Shown: positions 9,469-18,989 of the stretch, in pieces
How the letters are laid out: the number at the start of each line of letters is the position of its first letter
Numbering within the stretch: position 1 is the first letter of the stretch
Source: Gemmatimonadota bacterium
GTDB taxonomy: Bacteria; Gemmatimonadota; Gemmatimonadetes; Longimicrobiales; RSA9
Assembly: GCA_018224305.1 (NCBI GenBank)
Contig: JAGTUV010000009.1
Location: forward strand, 1-34,107
DNA: 34,107 nucleotides
Reading direction: 5' to 3'
Program-made: the position numbers and the translations under genes
The notes under the pieces: generated by a model
Databases searched by the model: none
What the model saw: only the letters and a program-made list of their open reading frames with translations
Told to the model about the DNA's origin: nothing

Positions 9469-11454
9469 TCAGCTGGTACGGTCCGTTTCGCGGCGGCGCG
9501 GCGGTGCCGCCAGCTCTGACGTCGACAGTGTGCGCTGCACCAATGGCTCGCCGCCTTTGCGCACGACGTAGCTCTCCATCGCGAAGTACTCCGGCAGCCC
9601 GAGTCGGTCCAGCCAGCCGGCGGTGGAACGGTTCCGCTCCTCGACGCGCTGCCAGAATTCGCGGTCGTCGTGCCCGGGAAACGGCGCGCGGTCCTTCTGG
9701 CTCTGGTGCTTGAAGATGGCCAGTATCTTCATGCGCAGTTCGTCCTCCGACATCGGTACGAGTACGTCCGCCTCGGCGATCGACCACTCCTGCCACGCTC
9801 CCCGGTAGTACCACACCTCCGGCTGGTCACCGCTGTACTGTTCCAGTGCCTGGTGCACCGCCTGCAGGCACATGCGGTGCGTTCCGTGCGGATCCGACAG
9901 GTCGCCGGCAACGAACACATACTCCGGCCGATGCTCCTCCAACAGCTCGAGCGTGATCTTCACGTCCGCGGGACCGATCGGGTCCTTCTTCACCTTGCCG
10001 GTCTGGTAGAACGGCAGATTGAGGAAGCGGGCCTGCTCGCGCTTCATGCCGAACGTCTCGATACCCGACACCGCTTCCGCTTCACGAATCGATTTCTTTA
10101 TCTTCTGCACGGGTTGCGTGTCCACCTCGCCCGGCCGGCGCGCGCGCATCCACTGTTCGGTATCCTCCACGATCTTCCACGCCGGCAAGTCATCAGCGTC
10201 GAAATCGCGACCGAAGCGACTCAGAAAGTCCAGGTACCGACGGACTTCGTGGTCGAACACTGCTATGTTGCCGGACGTCTGGTATGCGACGATGATGTCG
10301 TTGCCGTTCTGATGCAGCTTGTTCAGGATGCCGCCCATCGAGATCACATCGTCGTCGGGGTGCGGGCTGAAGACGATAACGCGCTTCTTCAACGGCAGCC
10401 GGCTCTTGCCGCGGATCTTCGAGAGAAGAGCATTGAACACTTCGCCATTGATCGGACCGGGCGTACCGTAGCGAGCCAGCAGGGAACTGAGGTGGTGTTC
10501 CCGGTAGTCGAGCGCGTCCAGCTTTAGAACGGACTTGCTCGTGACCTCGCTCAACCAGATGAGAGCCCTGATCTCCAGATCGCGCGTCCAGGTAACCTCT
10601 CCCACCACCCACGGCGTCTTGACCCTCGTAAGTTCGGCGGCTGCCGCCTCATCGAGATAGAACGTGGCGCGGGGGTGTTCCTGCAGGTACGTCGCGGCAA
10701 CGTCAGGCGAGATCGCACCTTCGACGGCACGTCGGATGATGGCTGCCTTGTGCTCGCCGGTTGCGAGCAGCGCGATCTCCTTCGCATCGAGAATCGTAGC
10801 GATACCCATGGTGATCGCCTCGATCGGCACATTCTCCTCGCCAAAGAAGTCCGGTGCGGCATCGCGCCGGGTCAATGTGTCCAGCGCGATGACGCGCGTG
10901 CGGCTCTCGAATCCCGAGCCCGGTTCATTGAAGCCGACGTGTCCCGTCTTGCCGATGCCCAGGATCTGGAAGTCGATACCACCCGCGGCACGGATGGCCT
11001 CCTCGTACTGGACGCACTCTTCCTCGACCTCGTCGCGAGATACATTGCCGCGCGGGAAGTTGATGTTGTCCGGATGGATATTGATGCCGTCGAACAGATT
11101 CTCGTCCATGAAGCGCCGGAAGCTGTGGATGCTGTCCGGTTCCATCGGATAGTACTCGTCGAGGTTGAACGTGATGACGTTCGAGAAGTCGAGCCCTTCC
11201 TCTCGATGCATGCGGATCAGTTCGCGATACACCTCGATCGGTGTGCTGCCCGTCGCCAGGCCCAGCACCGGCTGCTCGCCGCGAGCCGTCTTCTCGCGAA
11301 TGATATCTGCAACGCGGTTGGCGATGATCCGCGCGAAATCATCATGATTCTCGAAAATGACAACGGGCACCTTCTCACGCCTGGACCGCGAGGACTGCTT
11401 ACGGCCCGTAACCGTCGGGGTGCCCGGACCGGTTGCGCTGGCTGATGGTTCCAT
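9469..11454 (-). CDS. Glucosamine-6-phosphate deaminase (NagB-like) fused to a PIG-L/LmbE deacetylase-like domain
   Basis: NagB motifs VLGLATGSTPIEVYREL, NLDEYYP, GIGKTGHVGFNEPGS; C-terminal LmbE motif VIVFSPHPDDDVISMGG ... DPHGTHRMC. Start uncertain (ORF open to 11580). Confidence 0.9.
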   Translation of the reverse strand: MEPSASATGPGTPTVTGRKQSSRSRREKVPVVIFENHDDFARIIANRVADIIREKTARGEQPVLGLATGSTPIEVYRELIRMHREEGLDFSNVITFNLDEYYPMEPDSIHSFRRFMDENLFDGINIHPDNINFPRGNVSRDEVEEECVQYEEAIRAAGGIDFQILGIGKTGHVGFNEPGSGFESRTRVIALDTLTRRDAAPDFFGEENVPIEAITMGIATILDAKEIALLATGEHKAAIIRRAVEGAISPDVAATYLQEHPRATFYLDEAAAAELTRVKTPWVVGEVTWTRDLEIRALIWLSEVTSKSVLKLDALDYREHHLSSLLARYGTPGPINGEVFNALLSKIRGKSRLPLKKRVIVFSPHPDDDVISMGGILNKLHQNGNDIIVAYQTSGNIAVFDHEVRRYLDFLSRFGRDFDADDLPAWKIVEDTEQWMRARRPGEVDTQPVQKIKKSIREAEAVSGIETFGMKREQARFLNLPFYQTGKVKKDPIGPADVKITLELLEEHRPEYVFVAGDLSDPHGTHRMCLQAVHQALEQYSGDQPEVWYYRGAWQEWSIAEADVLVPMSEDELRMKILAIFKHQSQKDRAPFPGHDDREFWQRVEERNRSTAGWLDRLGLPEYFAMESYVVRKGGEPLVQRTLSTSELAAPPRRRETDRTS

Positions 11455-11688
11455 TCCGGCAGTCGCTCCCTGGATCATATATGCAGTGGTGCGGCAATGT
11501 ACTGCCGCCGGAGTCCCGTGCAACGATTGCACGATCTGCTCCATCGCCTGGAAACCCGGGTATCGAGTGGATCGGCGCACTGAGACGAGGGCCGCGGAGT
11601 CAGCGTATTTTCCTGCCCCGACCGGGGGAGTTGGATAGGTCCGCCGCCTCCGGCGTATGGCCTGAGGCGGAGTCGTGTCGAAGTCGAG

Positions 11689-12156
11689 TCACGTGGTGGT
11701 GGCCTCGAGTGTGGAAGTGCAGTGCGGGCAGCGCAGCGCCTGAATCGGGATCGTCGTGGCGCAGAAGGGGCACGACCTGTCTGTCGGGGACTCCGGCTCC
11801 ACCTGCTCCTGGCGCCGCAGCTTGTTGATCGCTTTCACGAGCAGGAAGACCGCGAACGCGACGATCAGGAATGCGATGATGTTGTTGATGAACTGGCCGT
11901 AGTTCAGGGTCACCGCACCGGCCGCCTGGGCATCCGCGATGGTCACGTAGGGTGAGGCGGGGTCGCCCTCGCGCAGGATCATGAACAGGTCCTTGAAGTC
12001 GACACCTCCGAGCATCAACCCGACGGGCGGCATGAGCATGTCGTCGACCAGCGACTTCACGATCGTGCCGAATGCGCCGCCGATGATGATGCCGACGGCC
12101 ATGTCGACAACATTGCCCTTTACGGCGAATTCCTTGAACTCCCCCATCATCGCCAT
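11689..12156 (-). CDS. mscL: Large-conductance mechanosensitive channel MscL with C-terminal zinc ribbon
   Basis: [46 protein letters not shown] ... [27 protein letters not shown], then [18 protein letters not shown]. Confidence 0.95.
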   Translation of the reverse strand: MAMMGEFKEFAVKGNVVDMAVGIIIGGAFGTIVKSLVDDMLMPPVGLMLGGVDFKDLFMILREGDPASPYVTIADAQAAGAVTLNYGQFINNIIAFLIVAFAVFLLVKAINKLRRQEQVEPESPTDRSCPFCATTIPIQALRCPHCTSTLEATTT

Positions 12157-12370
12157 CTTCGGCTCCTGAGACCGGGATGCCATGCATCGGACAGGCCAAT
12201 CTGCGGCTGGATCCCGCTCCGGACAAGCCAGGTTCATGGCGCGGCCGACGTCGCGGGCGTGTCTCGGACGTGCCGCGGGTGAGTCCGTCGCGGTGACCTC
12301 GTCCTCAACCACGACGTGCCGCGCGCGAGTAGTCGCGGTGACCCGGGCTTGACCGTACCGTGCCGGTCGG

Positions 12371-13141
12371 TCAGCCGGTCTGGCTGCCCGTGGGTCCGCC
12401 GGTCGATTTGTCCCCGCGCGATTCCGTCAGGTCCCGGGCCACGCGATCGCACAGGCGGTCCAGCTCGAGCGTCCGTTTGCGGACATAGGCGCGGAACCCG
12501 ATCCTGCACGCGGCGTAGGTACCGCCGATCACGGCCACCGGAATCGCGACAGCGAGAGCCGCAGACCCGAGCGTGCCTGCGATGGCTCCTCCCGCTCCGA
12601 GTCCCACCCCTCCACCAACGCCACCGAGGACGCCACCGAACAATCCGCCGGCGAGCTCGCCGTAGCGGTCCTCTGCCTCGATGCTCGTATTTCCTCCATG
12701 CGCGCTGACGCGCACGGTCGTGCGGCGGCCGGAGCTCGTCGATACCGTCCATGTAAACGTGCGACCGACGAAGCGTGGCTCGCCGTCGTCACCCGACATA
12801 AACCCGATGGTCATGACGAGTCGCTGAAGCGCTGCCTCGTCGGCTTCGAAGGGAAGGGTGTGCTCGGCCCGCACGCGCAGAGGGCCGCCGGCCAGGCGCG
12901 CTACGGCGCCGGATGGACGTGCCGCCCGTTCGATCTCCAACTCATGTGCCGCTGCCCGTAACCGCCCGACATCGATGTGCGCCTCGGCCGCGACTTCCTC
13001 CAGCTCCGCAAGCGTGAGCCCCTGCGCCTGCCTCGTGGCCGGGGCGCTTCTCTGCGCACGCGTGGCATGCTCGAGCAGCTGTCGCACCTCCGTATCCGTA
13101 TAACGACGCACGGGTACGTCCCTCTCGCCCTTGTCGCTCAT
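12371..13141 (-). CDS. Hypothetical membrane-associated protein
   Basis: [16 protein letters not shown]...[30 protein letters not shown]-terminal helical segment and a Gly-rich TM hairpin ([25 protein letters not shown]). Confidence 0.7.
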   Translation of the reverse strand: MSDKGERDVPVRRYTDTEVRQLLEHATRAQRSAPATRQAQGLTLAELEEVAAEAHIDVGRLRAAAHELEIERAARPSGAVARLAGGPLRVRAEHTLPFEADEAALQRLVMTIGFMSGDDGEPRFVGRTFTWTVSTSSGRRTTVRVSAHGGNTSIEAEDRYGELAGGLFGGVLGGVGGGVGLGAGGAIAGTLGSAALAVAIPVAVIGGTYAACRIGFRAYVRKRTLELDRLCDRVARDLTESRGDKSTGGPTGSQTG

Positions 13142-13317
13142 GCCGCTAAACTGACAGGACCACTGTGCGGCCGCAATCCGGAACGTGCGCCGCGGTGGAT
13201 CCCTCGACGTCCGGCCCGGTCGCACACACTGACCAGGGCGGCATTCGTGGTTTGACCCCCTATCGAACCCGGCATACGTTGCCCGGCGATGACGTTCACG
13301 CACGGACACGATCCATA

Positions 13318-14160
13318 ATGGCGGCAGTGGTTCTCGACGGCACGGGCCTCGCCCGGCGGCGACTGCCGATGCTGGCTGCGCGCGCAGAAGCCGTGCTCAC
13401 CCGCCGCGGACGCGCTCCCGCTCTTGTCCTCGTCACGTTTGGCGACGACCGCGGGCACGCGCCGCACGTCGCTCGCAAGCAGCGCATGTGCGCCGATGCA
13501 GGCGTGGATCTCATTCCGCTCATCTTCGAGCCCGGTGTCCGGACGCGCGTGGCGCTCGCGCATATGCGTGAGCTGCTGAAGGAGCGTTCGTTCGACGGTG
13601 TCTTCGTGCAGGTTCCCTTTCCGGATGGGATCGACGGCGACTCGCTGGTGTCGGCCGTGCCGGTCGAGCTGGATGTGGACATCATGACGCCGGTCCGCAC
13701 CGCCCGCTACATGAACGGCACCGATGTGCTACCGCCCGTGACCGTGTCGGCAGCCCTGCTCCTGCTGGACGAATACGACATCTCGATCGAGGGTCGGCGC
13801 GGGATCGTGGTTGCGGAGGAGCACCCGTTCTCACTCATGCTGCGCGCAGCGCTCGTCCTGCGCGGCGCAGACATGCGTGCTCCCGTGCATCCGGCAGATC
13901 CCGGCCTGAAGGAGCATGTGCGTGCAGCGGATCTCGTGGTCGTCGCCGCGGGAGTTCCCGGGCTGCTGCATTCCACGATGATCAGGCCGGGAGCCGTCGC
14001 GATCGATGCCGGCTACTTCAACGCCGGTGGTCGCGGCGACATCGATCTCACCGGCGGCATCGACCACCTCGCCGCGATATCGCCCGTGCCCGGGGGCATA
14101 GGGCCCATGACGATTTCGGCACTGCTCGAACGTGTGGTGCTGTTCGCCGAGCAGAACTAG
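13318..14160 (+). CDS. Divergent FolD-family protein (methylene-THF dehydrogenase/cyclohydrolase-like)
   Basis: KQRMCADAGVDLIPL, FDGVFVQVPFPDGID, AADLVVVAAGVPGLLHSTMIRPGAVAIDAG, GDIDLTG...ISPVPGGIGPMTISALL; several canonical residues altered. Confidence 0.85.
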   Translation: MAAVVLDGTGLARRRLPMLAARAEAVLTRRGRAPALVLVTFGDDRGHAPHVARKQRMCADAGVDLIPLIFEPGVRTRVALAHMRELLKERSFDGVFVQVPFPDGIDGDSLVSAVPVELDVDIMTPVRTARYMNGTDVLPPVTVSAALLLLDEYDISIEGRRGIVVAEEHPFSLMLRAALVLRGADMRAPVHPADPGLKEHVRAADLVVVAAGVPGLLHSTMIRPGAVAIDAGYFNAGGRGDIDLTGGIDHLAAISPVPGGIGPMTISALLERVVLFAEQN

Positions 14161-14257
14161 TGGACTGTCTCCAGAGCAACGTCAGCACCGAGAGATGACT
14201 GGGACGCGCACGCGAACCGCCGCGTACTCATTCCACGTGCCTCCAGTGTGCATCGCG

Positions 14258-14713
14258 TCAGAATCGCTCGCCCTGCGCTTCGCGGAGGTGACTGCCGACC
14301 GGCCGGATGCGCGTCCACATCGCCCAGAAGTACAACGCGGCGCCCGCGATCTGGCCGAGTCCGCCGAGCACTACGATCCATGGCAGAACCGCTACGTCGT
14401 ACCACGCACGCATTGCTTCCGCCACGAATCGGGAGCCGGTGGACACGGCGAGAATCCAGTATGCGGCCTGAATCCGCCCGGGTGAGTAGCGAGTGTCATC
14501 CTTCGGCGCGCGCGGGAACAGCCACAGCGCCACGCCGAAGATCAGAAACATCACGAACCCTACGAACACGGCATGCGCGTGCGCGGACACGAGGTGAGGA
14601 TGCGGCCAGATGCCGAACAGCTCCCGGCGCACGAGCAGCCATCCTCCGAGCGCCAGGCCGGAGAATAGAAACAGAATGCCAGTCTTGATGAATCGCCGGA
14701 CGAGTGTATACAT
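14258..14713 (-). CDS. Small multi-TM heme-copper-oxidase-subunit-I-like protein
   Basis: PHPHLVSAHAHAVFVGFVMFLIFGVALWLFPRAP; four predicted TMs; resembles the 19934..20374 product. Confidence 0.65.
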   Translation of the reverse strand: MYTLVRRFIKTGILFLFSGLALGGWLLVRRELFGIWPHPHLVSAHAHAVFVGFVMFLIFGVALWLFPRAPKDDTRYSPGRIQAAYWILAVSTGSRFVAEAMRAWYDVAVLPWIVVLGGLGQIAGAALYFWAMWTRIRPVGSHLREAQGERF

Positions 14714-14726
14714 GGCTAGTCGACTG

Positions 14727-14763
14727 TCTCGAATGCCGCGGAACTTTGGAGACAGTCCATTAG
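14727..14763. repeat. REP-like inverted repeat (GACTGTCTC ... GAGACAGTC arms)
   Basis: AGTCGACTGTCTCGAATGCCGCGGAACTTTGGAGACAGTCCA; 9-bp arms; another copy of GGACTGTCTCC at about 14162-14172. Confidence 0.6.
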
Positions 14764-15176
14764 TCGTCTGCCTTCGCAGCCTGCTGCCCACCCCGACCGG
14801 ACCCGCCCTGAGCACCGGCCTCGAGCGCGACGGTCAGGAGAAACGCTGCACCCGCCTCGGATTGCACCGTGTGCGGCAGGCCCGCGCCGGCCGACAGCAT
14901 CTCACCAGCAGCGACATCGTGAGATTGCCCGCCGATCGTGAAGCGGATCGACCCATCCAGCGGCTGCACCGTGATCGGTCCGTCCGCGCTGTGCTCCGCC
15001 AGCTCTCCGCCCGGCCCGAGCACCACCAGTGTCACACGCAGCGGTCCGTCCTTGAGCAGAGTACGCGCCGAACGGCCGTGCTTCTGAATGGTCGCCGGGT
15101 CCGCAGTACGCTCACGTTCCTCGTGGAGCTGGAACACCATGACATCGCCGGAGAGCGGGCGCTGGATGGAGGGCAT
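14760..15176 (-). CDS. Cupin-domain protein
   Basis: MPSIQRPLSGDVMVFQLHEERERTADPATIQKHGRSARTLLKDGPLRVTLVVLGPGGELAEHSADGPITVQPLDGSIRFTIGGQSHDVAAGEMLSAGAGLPHTV. Confidence 0.8.
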   Translation of the reverse strand: MPSIQRPLSGDVMVFQLHEERERTADPATIQKHGRSARTLLKDGPLRVTLVVLGPGGELAEHSADGPITVQPLDGSIRFTIGGQSHDVAAGEMLSAGAGLPHTVQSEAGAAFLLTVALEAGAQGGSGRGGQQAAKADD

Positions 15177-15433
15177 CAGGACACCTCCGCCGCGTCGGTC
15201 AGTCGAACGACGATCACGCGCCACGTCTCCGGGCCCTGCTCCAGATAATCGAAGCTGAACGCGTCATCGCCACGCGTCGCACGCAGCGTGTAGTACATGC
15301 ACTGCGGATCGTGGTCGACCACGAGCTCCAGCGACTCGCCGATCCCGAGCGATTCATATGCACCCATGATCTGCTCGTAGCGATGCCTTGGCTCGACCGG
15401 CCGGACGTCCAGGCGTATCTGCGTCTTCATCAT
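15176..15433 (-). CDS. DUF2249 domain protein
   Basis: LDVRPVEPRHRYEQIMGAYESLGIGESLELVVDHDPQCMYYTL...FDYLEQGPETWRVIV; ATG overlaps the upstream gene stop. Confidence 0.85.
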   Translation of the reverse strand: MMKTQIRLDVRPVEPRHRYEQIMGAYESLGIGESLELVVDHDPQCMYYTLRATRGDDAFSFDYLEQGPETWRVIVVRLTDAAEVS

Positions 15434-16164
15434 GTGCCTCCAGTTTCAGTTCGGACCGGCAGGCGCACCAGGTCCGGCGCAGCCGCCGTGCTGCCGCAGC
15501 CCCACCCGCCGCGCCGGCCGAGCCACGTCTCCCACGCCACGCGATAGCGCGTCGAGCTCGGTGCCAGCACGAGCGGGCCGTCATATCCCGCGAGCGCGAG
15601 CGTGCCCATCAGCGTTCCGATGCCCCTGCCTTCCTGCATCGAAGTCTCCGGGCCGCCGCCAATCAACCGGATGTACCGCAAAGCCGGTCCCTGCCGCTCC
15701 AGTACGAATTGCGCATGTTCTGAAACGTCGCCGCTGGCGGTATCGATCTCCCATCCGTAATCGAGGCCCGCCGCGTGCGCGGCCGGATGCCAGGTTGCCG
15801 GCTGACCCGTTGCGAGAGCGAGCGCGCGCCCGCCTGCATCGATGATCGCGCGCGCGCGTTCAGCCCGCTGATCGATGCTGCATTCGCACGACACGATAAC
15901 AGGAGCGCCGAGCGCCTGTGACAGCCGCGCGAGCTGCTCTGCATCAGTCGCCGCGTCCGTGCGGTAGCCCGCAATCGTCACGCCTTCTGTTGCGGCGCTC
16001 GCCAGCGCGGCAGCGACGGCACGCGACCAGTCGCCGTCGGCATCGATGCCGTGCCCGTCGCCCGCACGTAGCTCGAGCGCGGGAAGACCTCGCGCCGCGC
16101 ACGCTGCCGCGAGATCGTCGAGTGAAGCGTCCGGCGCAGCGGCGGAGCTCAGTCCCAGCCGCAT
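15430..16164 (-). CDS. Sugar phosphate isomerase/epimerase-like TIM-barrel protein
   Basis: MRLGLSSAAAPDASLDDLAAACAARGLPALELRAGDGHGID ... LDYGWEIDTASGDV ... GRGIGTLMGTLALAGYDGPLVLAP. Confidence 0.7.
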   Translation of the reverse strand: MRLGLSSAAAPDASLDDLAAACAARGLPALELRAGDGHGIDADGDWSRAVAAALASAATEGVTIAGYRTDAATDAEQLARLSQALGAPVIVSCECSIDQRAERARAIIDAGGRALALATGQPATWHPAAHAAGLDYGWEIDTASGDVSEHAQFVLERQGPALRYIRLIGGGPETSMQEGRGIGTLMGTLALAGYDGPLVLAPSSTRYRVAWETWLGRRGGWGCGSTAAAPDLVRLPVRTETGGT

Positions 16165-16403
16165 CAGGCTGCGGTCCTCGAGATCTGCACGCGCCACACG
16201 GCGGGACCCTGCTCCAGGTACTCCCAGCCGAACTGGCCGGCGTGCTCGAACTCGAACTGGTAGCGCAGCGGTTTCGGATCGTGATCGTTTACCAGTACGA
16301 ACGCCTCTCCCGCCTCGAGCGAGGTGAACGTCTGGAAGATCGTCGGATGCTTCTCGCGCGGCGGAATGACCCGCACGTCGAGAACTCTCTGTGTGTCGCT
16401 CAT
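16164..16403 (-). CDS. DUF2249 domain protein
   Basis: VLDVRVIPPREKHPTIFQTFTSLEAGEAFVLVNDHDPKPLRYQFEFEHAGQFGWEYLEQGPAVWRVQI. Confidence 0.88.
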   Translation of the reverse strand: MSDTQRVLDVRVIPPREKHPTIFQTFTSLEAGEAFVLVNDHDPKPLRYQFEFEHAGQFGWEYLEQGPAVWRVQISRTAA

Positions 16404-16441
16404 GTTACTGCTCCTTCGTTCGAGTTTCAGTTGCTGTGCCG

Positions 16442-17398
16442 TCAGTTGCTGCGCCGGATGAACACACGCACGAGATCCGGCTCCTGCTCCCGTACGTCGT
16501 ACGTGAATCCGCGTTCCTCCAGCATCGGCAGCAGGAACTGCGGCACACGCACATTGATCTGAACGAGCGTCGCTCCCGCCGGCAGCTGCTCGAGCGCGGC
16601 CAGCGTGCGCACCATCGGCTCCGGCGGTTCGAGGTCACGAACGTCGATAATCACCACGTCCTGCTCCGCGTCCGGCGCTGCATCGCCACGAGAAAGGTCG
16701 GGTGCTTCCGGAGAGGGCCCGTCGGCTGGAGCCCGGGCGCCGGCCGCGGGGCGGGCGACCGCGTTACCCCCTGGCTCCTGATCGGGCACCGAGGGCTGGG
16801 CATCGACAGCAGGCGGATGAAACCACACACGCCAGTCGTCGTCCGCCAGTCGCTCGGTCCAGTGCTCGAGACCCTGACGCTTCATGACCGCATAGAGCGG
16901 CACCGGCTCGAAGATCGCCCGCACGCAGAGCACACCACCCGCCGGCACCGTTCGCAGTGCTGCCATGATCAGGCTGAAAGGCTCACGTCCGGCACGCAGT
17001 TCGTCGCGCACGTCCAGCTCGATGACATCCTCGGAAGCGACGCGCTCCAGAGCTTCCGGACGCTTACCCGCATTGCTCGACACCACGTCCCCGTCCTCCT
17101 TCGTGCGTGACTCCACGTTCGCCGGTGCGGCGTGTGACTCCACCTTCGCCGGTGCGGCGCGCGACTCCACGCTCACCGGTGCGCCCGACCCATGCGCGTT
17201 CAGCCGAGCCACGAGCTCCTCCGCATTGACACCCGCCACCCGCGCCGCCTGCTCTACCGTCACGAGCCGCGCCATCACTTTCCTCATTCCTGCATGCCGC
17301 AGTCGCTCAAAGGCCGGCGAGAGCGATACGAACACATCGATTAGCGATTCATCGCGCCCGATCACCGTTGACACTCGGTCCGTACGGGAGATCACCAT
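16442..17398 (-). CDS. DUF1858 domain fused to two DUF2249-like domains
   Basis: N-term [52 protein letters not shown] (DUF1858-like); then [57 protein letters not shown] and [54 protein letters not shown]. Confidence 0.8.
   Translation of the reverse strand: MVISRTDRVSTVIGRDESLIDVFVSLSPAFERLRHAGMRKVMARLVTVEQAARVAGVNAEELVARLNAHGSGAPVSVESRAAPAKVESHAAPANVESRTKEDGDVVSSNAGKRPEALERVASEDVIELDVRDELRAGREPFSLIMAALRTVPAGGVLCVRAIFEPVPLYAVMKRQGLEHWTERLADDDWRVWFHPPAVDAQPSVPDQEPGGNAVARPAAGARAPADGPSPEAPDLSRGDAAPDAEQDVVIIDVRDLEPPEPMVRTLAALEQLPAGATLVQINVRVPQFLLPMLEERGFTYDVREQEPDLVRVFIRRSN
17109..17189 (-). repeat. 27-bp in-frame tandem repeat (3 imperfect copies)
   Basis: GACTCCACGTTCGCCGGTGCGGCGTGT unit read directly; encodes [18 protein letters not shown] linker repeats. 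Confidence 0.9.
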
Positions 17399-17688
17399 GC
17401 CCCCTCCTGGATCATCTCCGGATTCCACGCGGGCTCCCACACCAGATGCGGATGGACTTCCTCGACACCGGGCACTGCGGACACCGCGTTAACAATCGCA
17501 CTCGTGATGTGGCGCTCGAGCGGACAACCGGGCGTCGTCAGCGTGTACGTCACCGTCACCGTGCGCTCGAAGACGTTCACGTCGTAGACCAGGCCGAGCG
17601 TCATGATGTCCAACCCGATTTCCGGGTCTATCACGGTTGCCAGTGCGGCGCACACCGCTGCCTCCTGCTCTTCCGCCTGCGGGATCAT
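17392..17688 (-). CDS. Metal-sulfur cluster assembly factor (DUF59/MIP18-like)
   Basis: 98 aa: [79 protein letters not shown]. Confidence 0.93.
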   Translation of the reverse strand: MIPQAEEQEAAVCAALATVIDPEIGLDIMTLGLVYDVNVFERTVTVTYTLTTPGCPLERHITSAIVNAVSAVPGVEEVHPHLVWEPAWNPEMIQEGAW

Positions 17689-18989
17689 GGTCGCGTTCTC
17701 CACAGTTTCAGCATCTGTGCACTCTCGATCACCACGCCCGTCAGCAGCATGAGTGCGCTGACGCGCGCAGCGACAGGGTATCCGGCGACGATCGCCGCAA
17801 TCATTCCGATCGTTCCCAGCACCAGTGCGCTCACCGCCAGCGTCGCTGCGCGCGTCGAGTACAGCTCCGTGACGAGAGGCACGGGCCGCGTGCCCGCGAG
17901 CGGGCCGAAGCGGTGGTACCACACCAGGAATGGCACGATCTTGTAGTAGTGCGCCGCAACGAAGAGGCTGATACCGAGGAGCACGGCGGCCACGTACGCA
18001 GTTGCGACGCGCGCACTCGCGACCGAAAGCAGTACCGGCGTCGACAGCACCAGTGCGAGGGCCAGAACGGACAGTGCCGCGGCGGCGAGGCGCATCCCCG
18101 GATCCAGCGCAGGACGATGGCGGCGTGCATAGAACGATCGGGCCTGCAACAGGAACGCGGCACAGCCCGCCGCGATCAGCACCGCAGGCGTCCAGTAGCT
18201 CACCAGTCGCGGCGCGTGATGCAGGAACGCGAGCACGCCCGTCCCCGTCGCGATCAGCGCCACGGCCGCCTTCGCAAACCGGTCGCCCGCGCCGTGGCTG
18301 AGCAGGAACATCGGCAGCAGGCGATGGCCGACACCGATCATCACCAGCAGTACCCAGCCGGCGATCGCCACGTGCAGGTGCACGCCCAGCGCGGCGACGC
18401 GTCCCGCACCGAGGTAGCCCCAGCGCAGATTGCCCGTAAGCGCCAGGCCGAGAACCAGCGTGATCATCAGAAAGAATGCAGCGCATGCGAGCGCCCACCA
18501 CGTTACGTCGCGTCGCTTCGATGCGTGCAGTGTCGCGGCCAGATTGCCGACGAAGAGCAGGATGCCCGCGCCGAACGTGGCCGCGCCGGCCAGCATCAGA
18601 ACCGGACGGTACAGCACGAGTCCGATCACGAACGCGGCCAGGCCCGGCACGTACAGCGCGAAGCTCGCGTGCGCCAGCCGCACTGAACGGATCGGCTTCC
18701 CCAGCGCCACCGGCAGGAACTGGTACAGCGCGCCCATGATCGATGTCGTGATCCAGCCCAGCGTGAACAGGTGCGTGACACCCGCGACCCGCGGCGACAG
18801 AAACGCGCCGCCCGCCAGGTCGCCCGCGACCAGAACCACGCCCGCGGCACCAGACAGCAGGAACAGCAGCGCGGCAGCGAAGTGCTCGCCCGGCAGGATG
18901 AACGGCGGCGCGTTCGCGCCCGCCATACCGGGCGCCGCTGTCGGCACAGTCTGCGGTTTCGTGCCGGCGCTCCTCGTGCGCACATCCAT
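17685..18989 (-). CDS. Multi-TM NnrS/heme-copper-oxidase-like protein
   Basis: About 12 TM helices; [85 protein letters not shown]. Confidence 0.7.
   Translation of the reverse strand: MDVRTRSAGTKPQTVPTAAPGMAGANAPPFILPGEHFAAALLFLLSGAAGVVLVAGDLAGGAFLSPRVAGVTHLFTLGWITTSIMGALYQFLPVALGKPIRSVRLAHASFALYVPGLAAFVIGLVLYRPVLMLAGAATFGAGILLFVGNLAATLHASKRRDVTWWALACAAFFLMITLVLGLALTGNLRWGYLGAGRVAALGVHLHVAIAGWVLLVMIGVGHRLLPMFLLSHGAGDRFAKAAVALIATGTGVLAFLHHAPRLVSYWTPAVLIAAGCAAFLLQARSFYARRHRPALDPGMRLAAAALSVLALALVLSTPVLLSVASARVATAYVAAVLLGISLFVAAHYYKIVPFLVWYHRFGPLAGTRPVPLVTELYSTRAATLAVSALVLGTIGMIAAIVAGYPVAARVSALMLLTGVVIESAQMLKLWRTRP

Noticed and set aside
17689-18501. N-terminal extension of the 17392-18501 ORF upstream of the DUF59 protein
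   Set aside because: The extension lies out of frame over the NnrS-like gene and is Arg/Gly/Pro-rich; the DUF59 start at 17688 gives a normal 98-aa protein.
17637-18686. 349-aa plus-strand ORF antisense to the NnrS-like gene
   Set aside because: His/Arg/Gln-rich composition typical of antisense high-GC frames; no motif.
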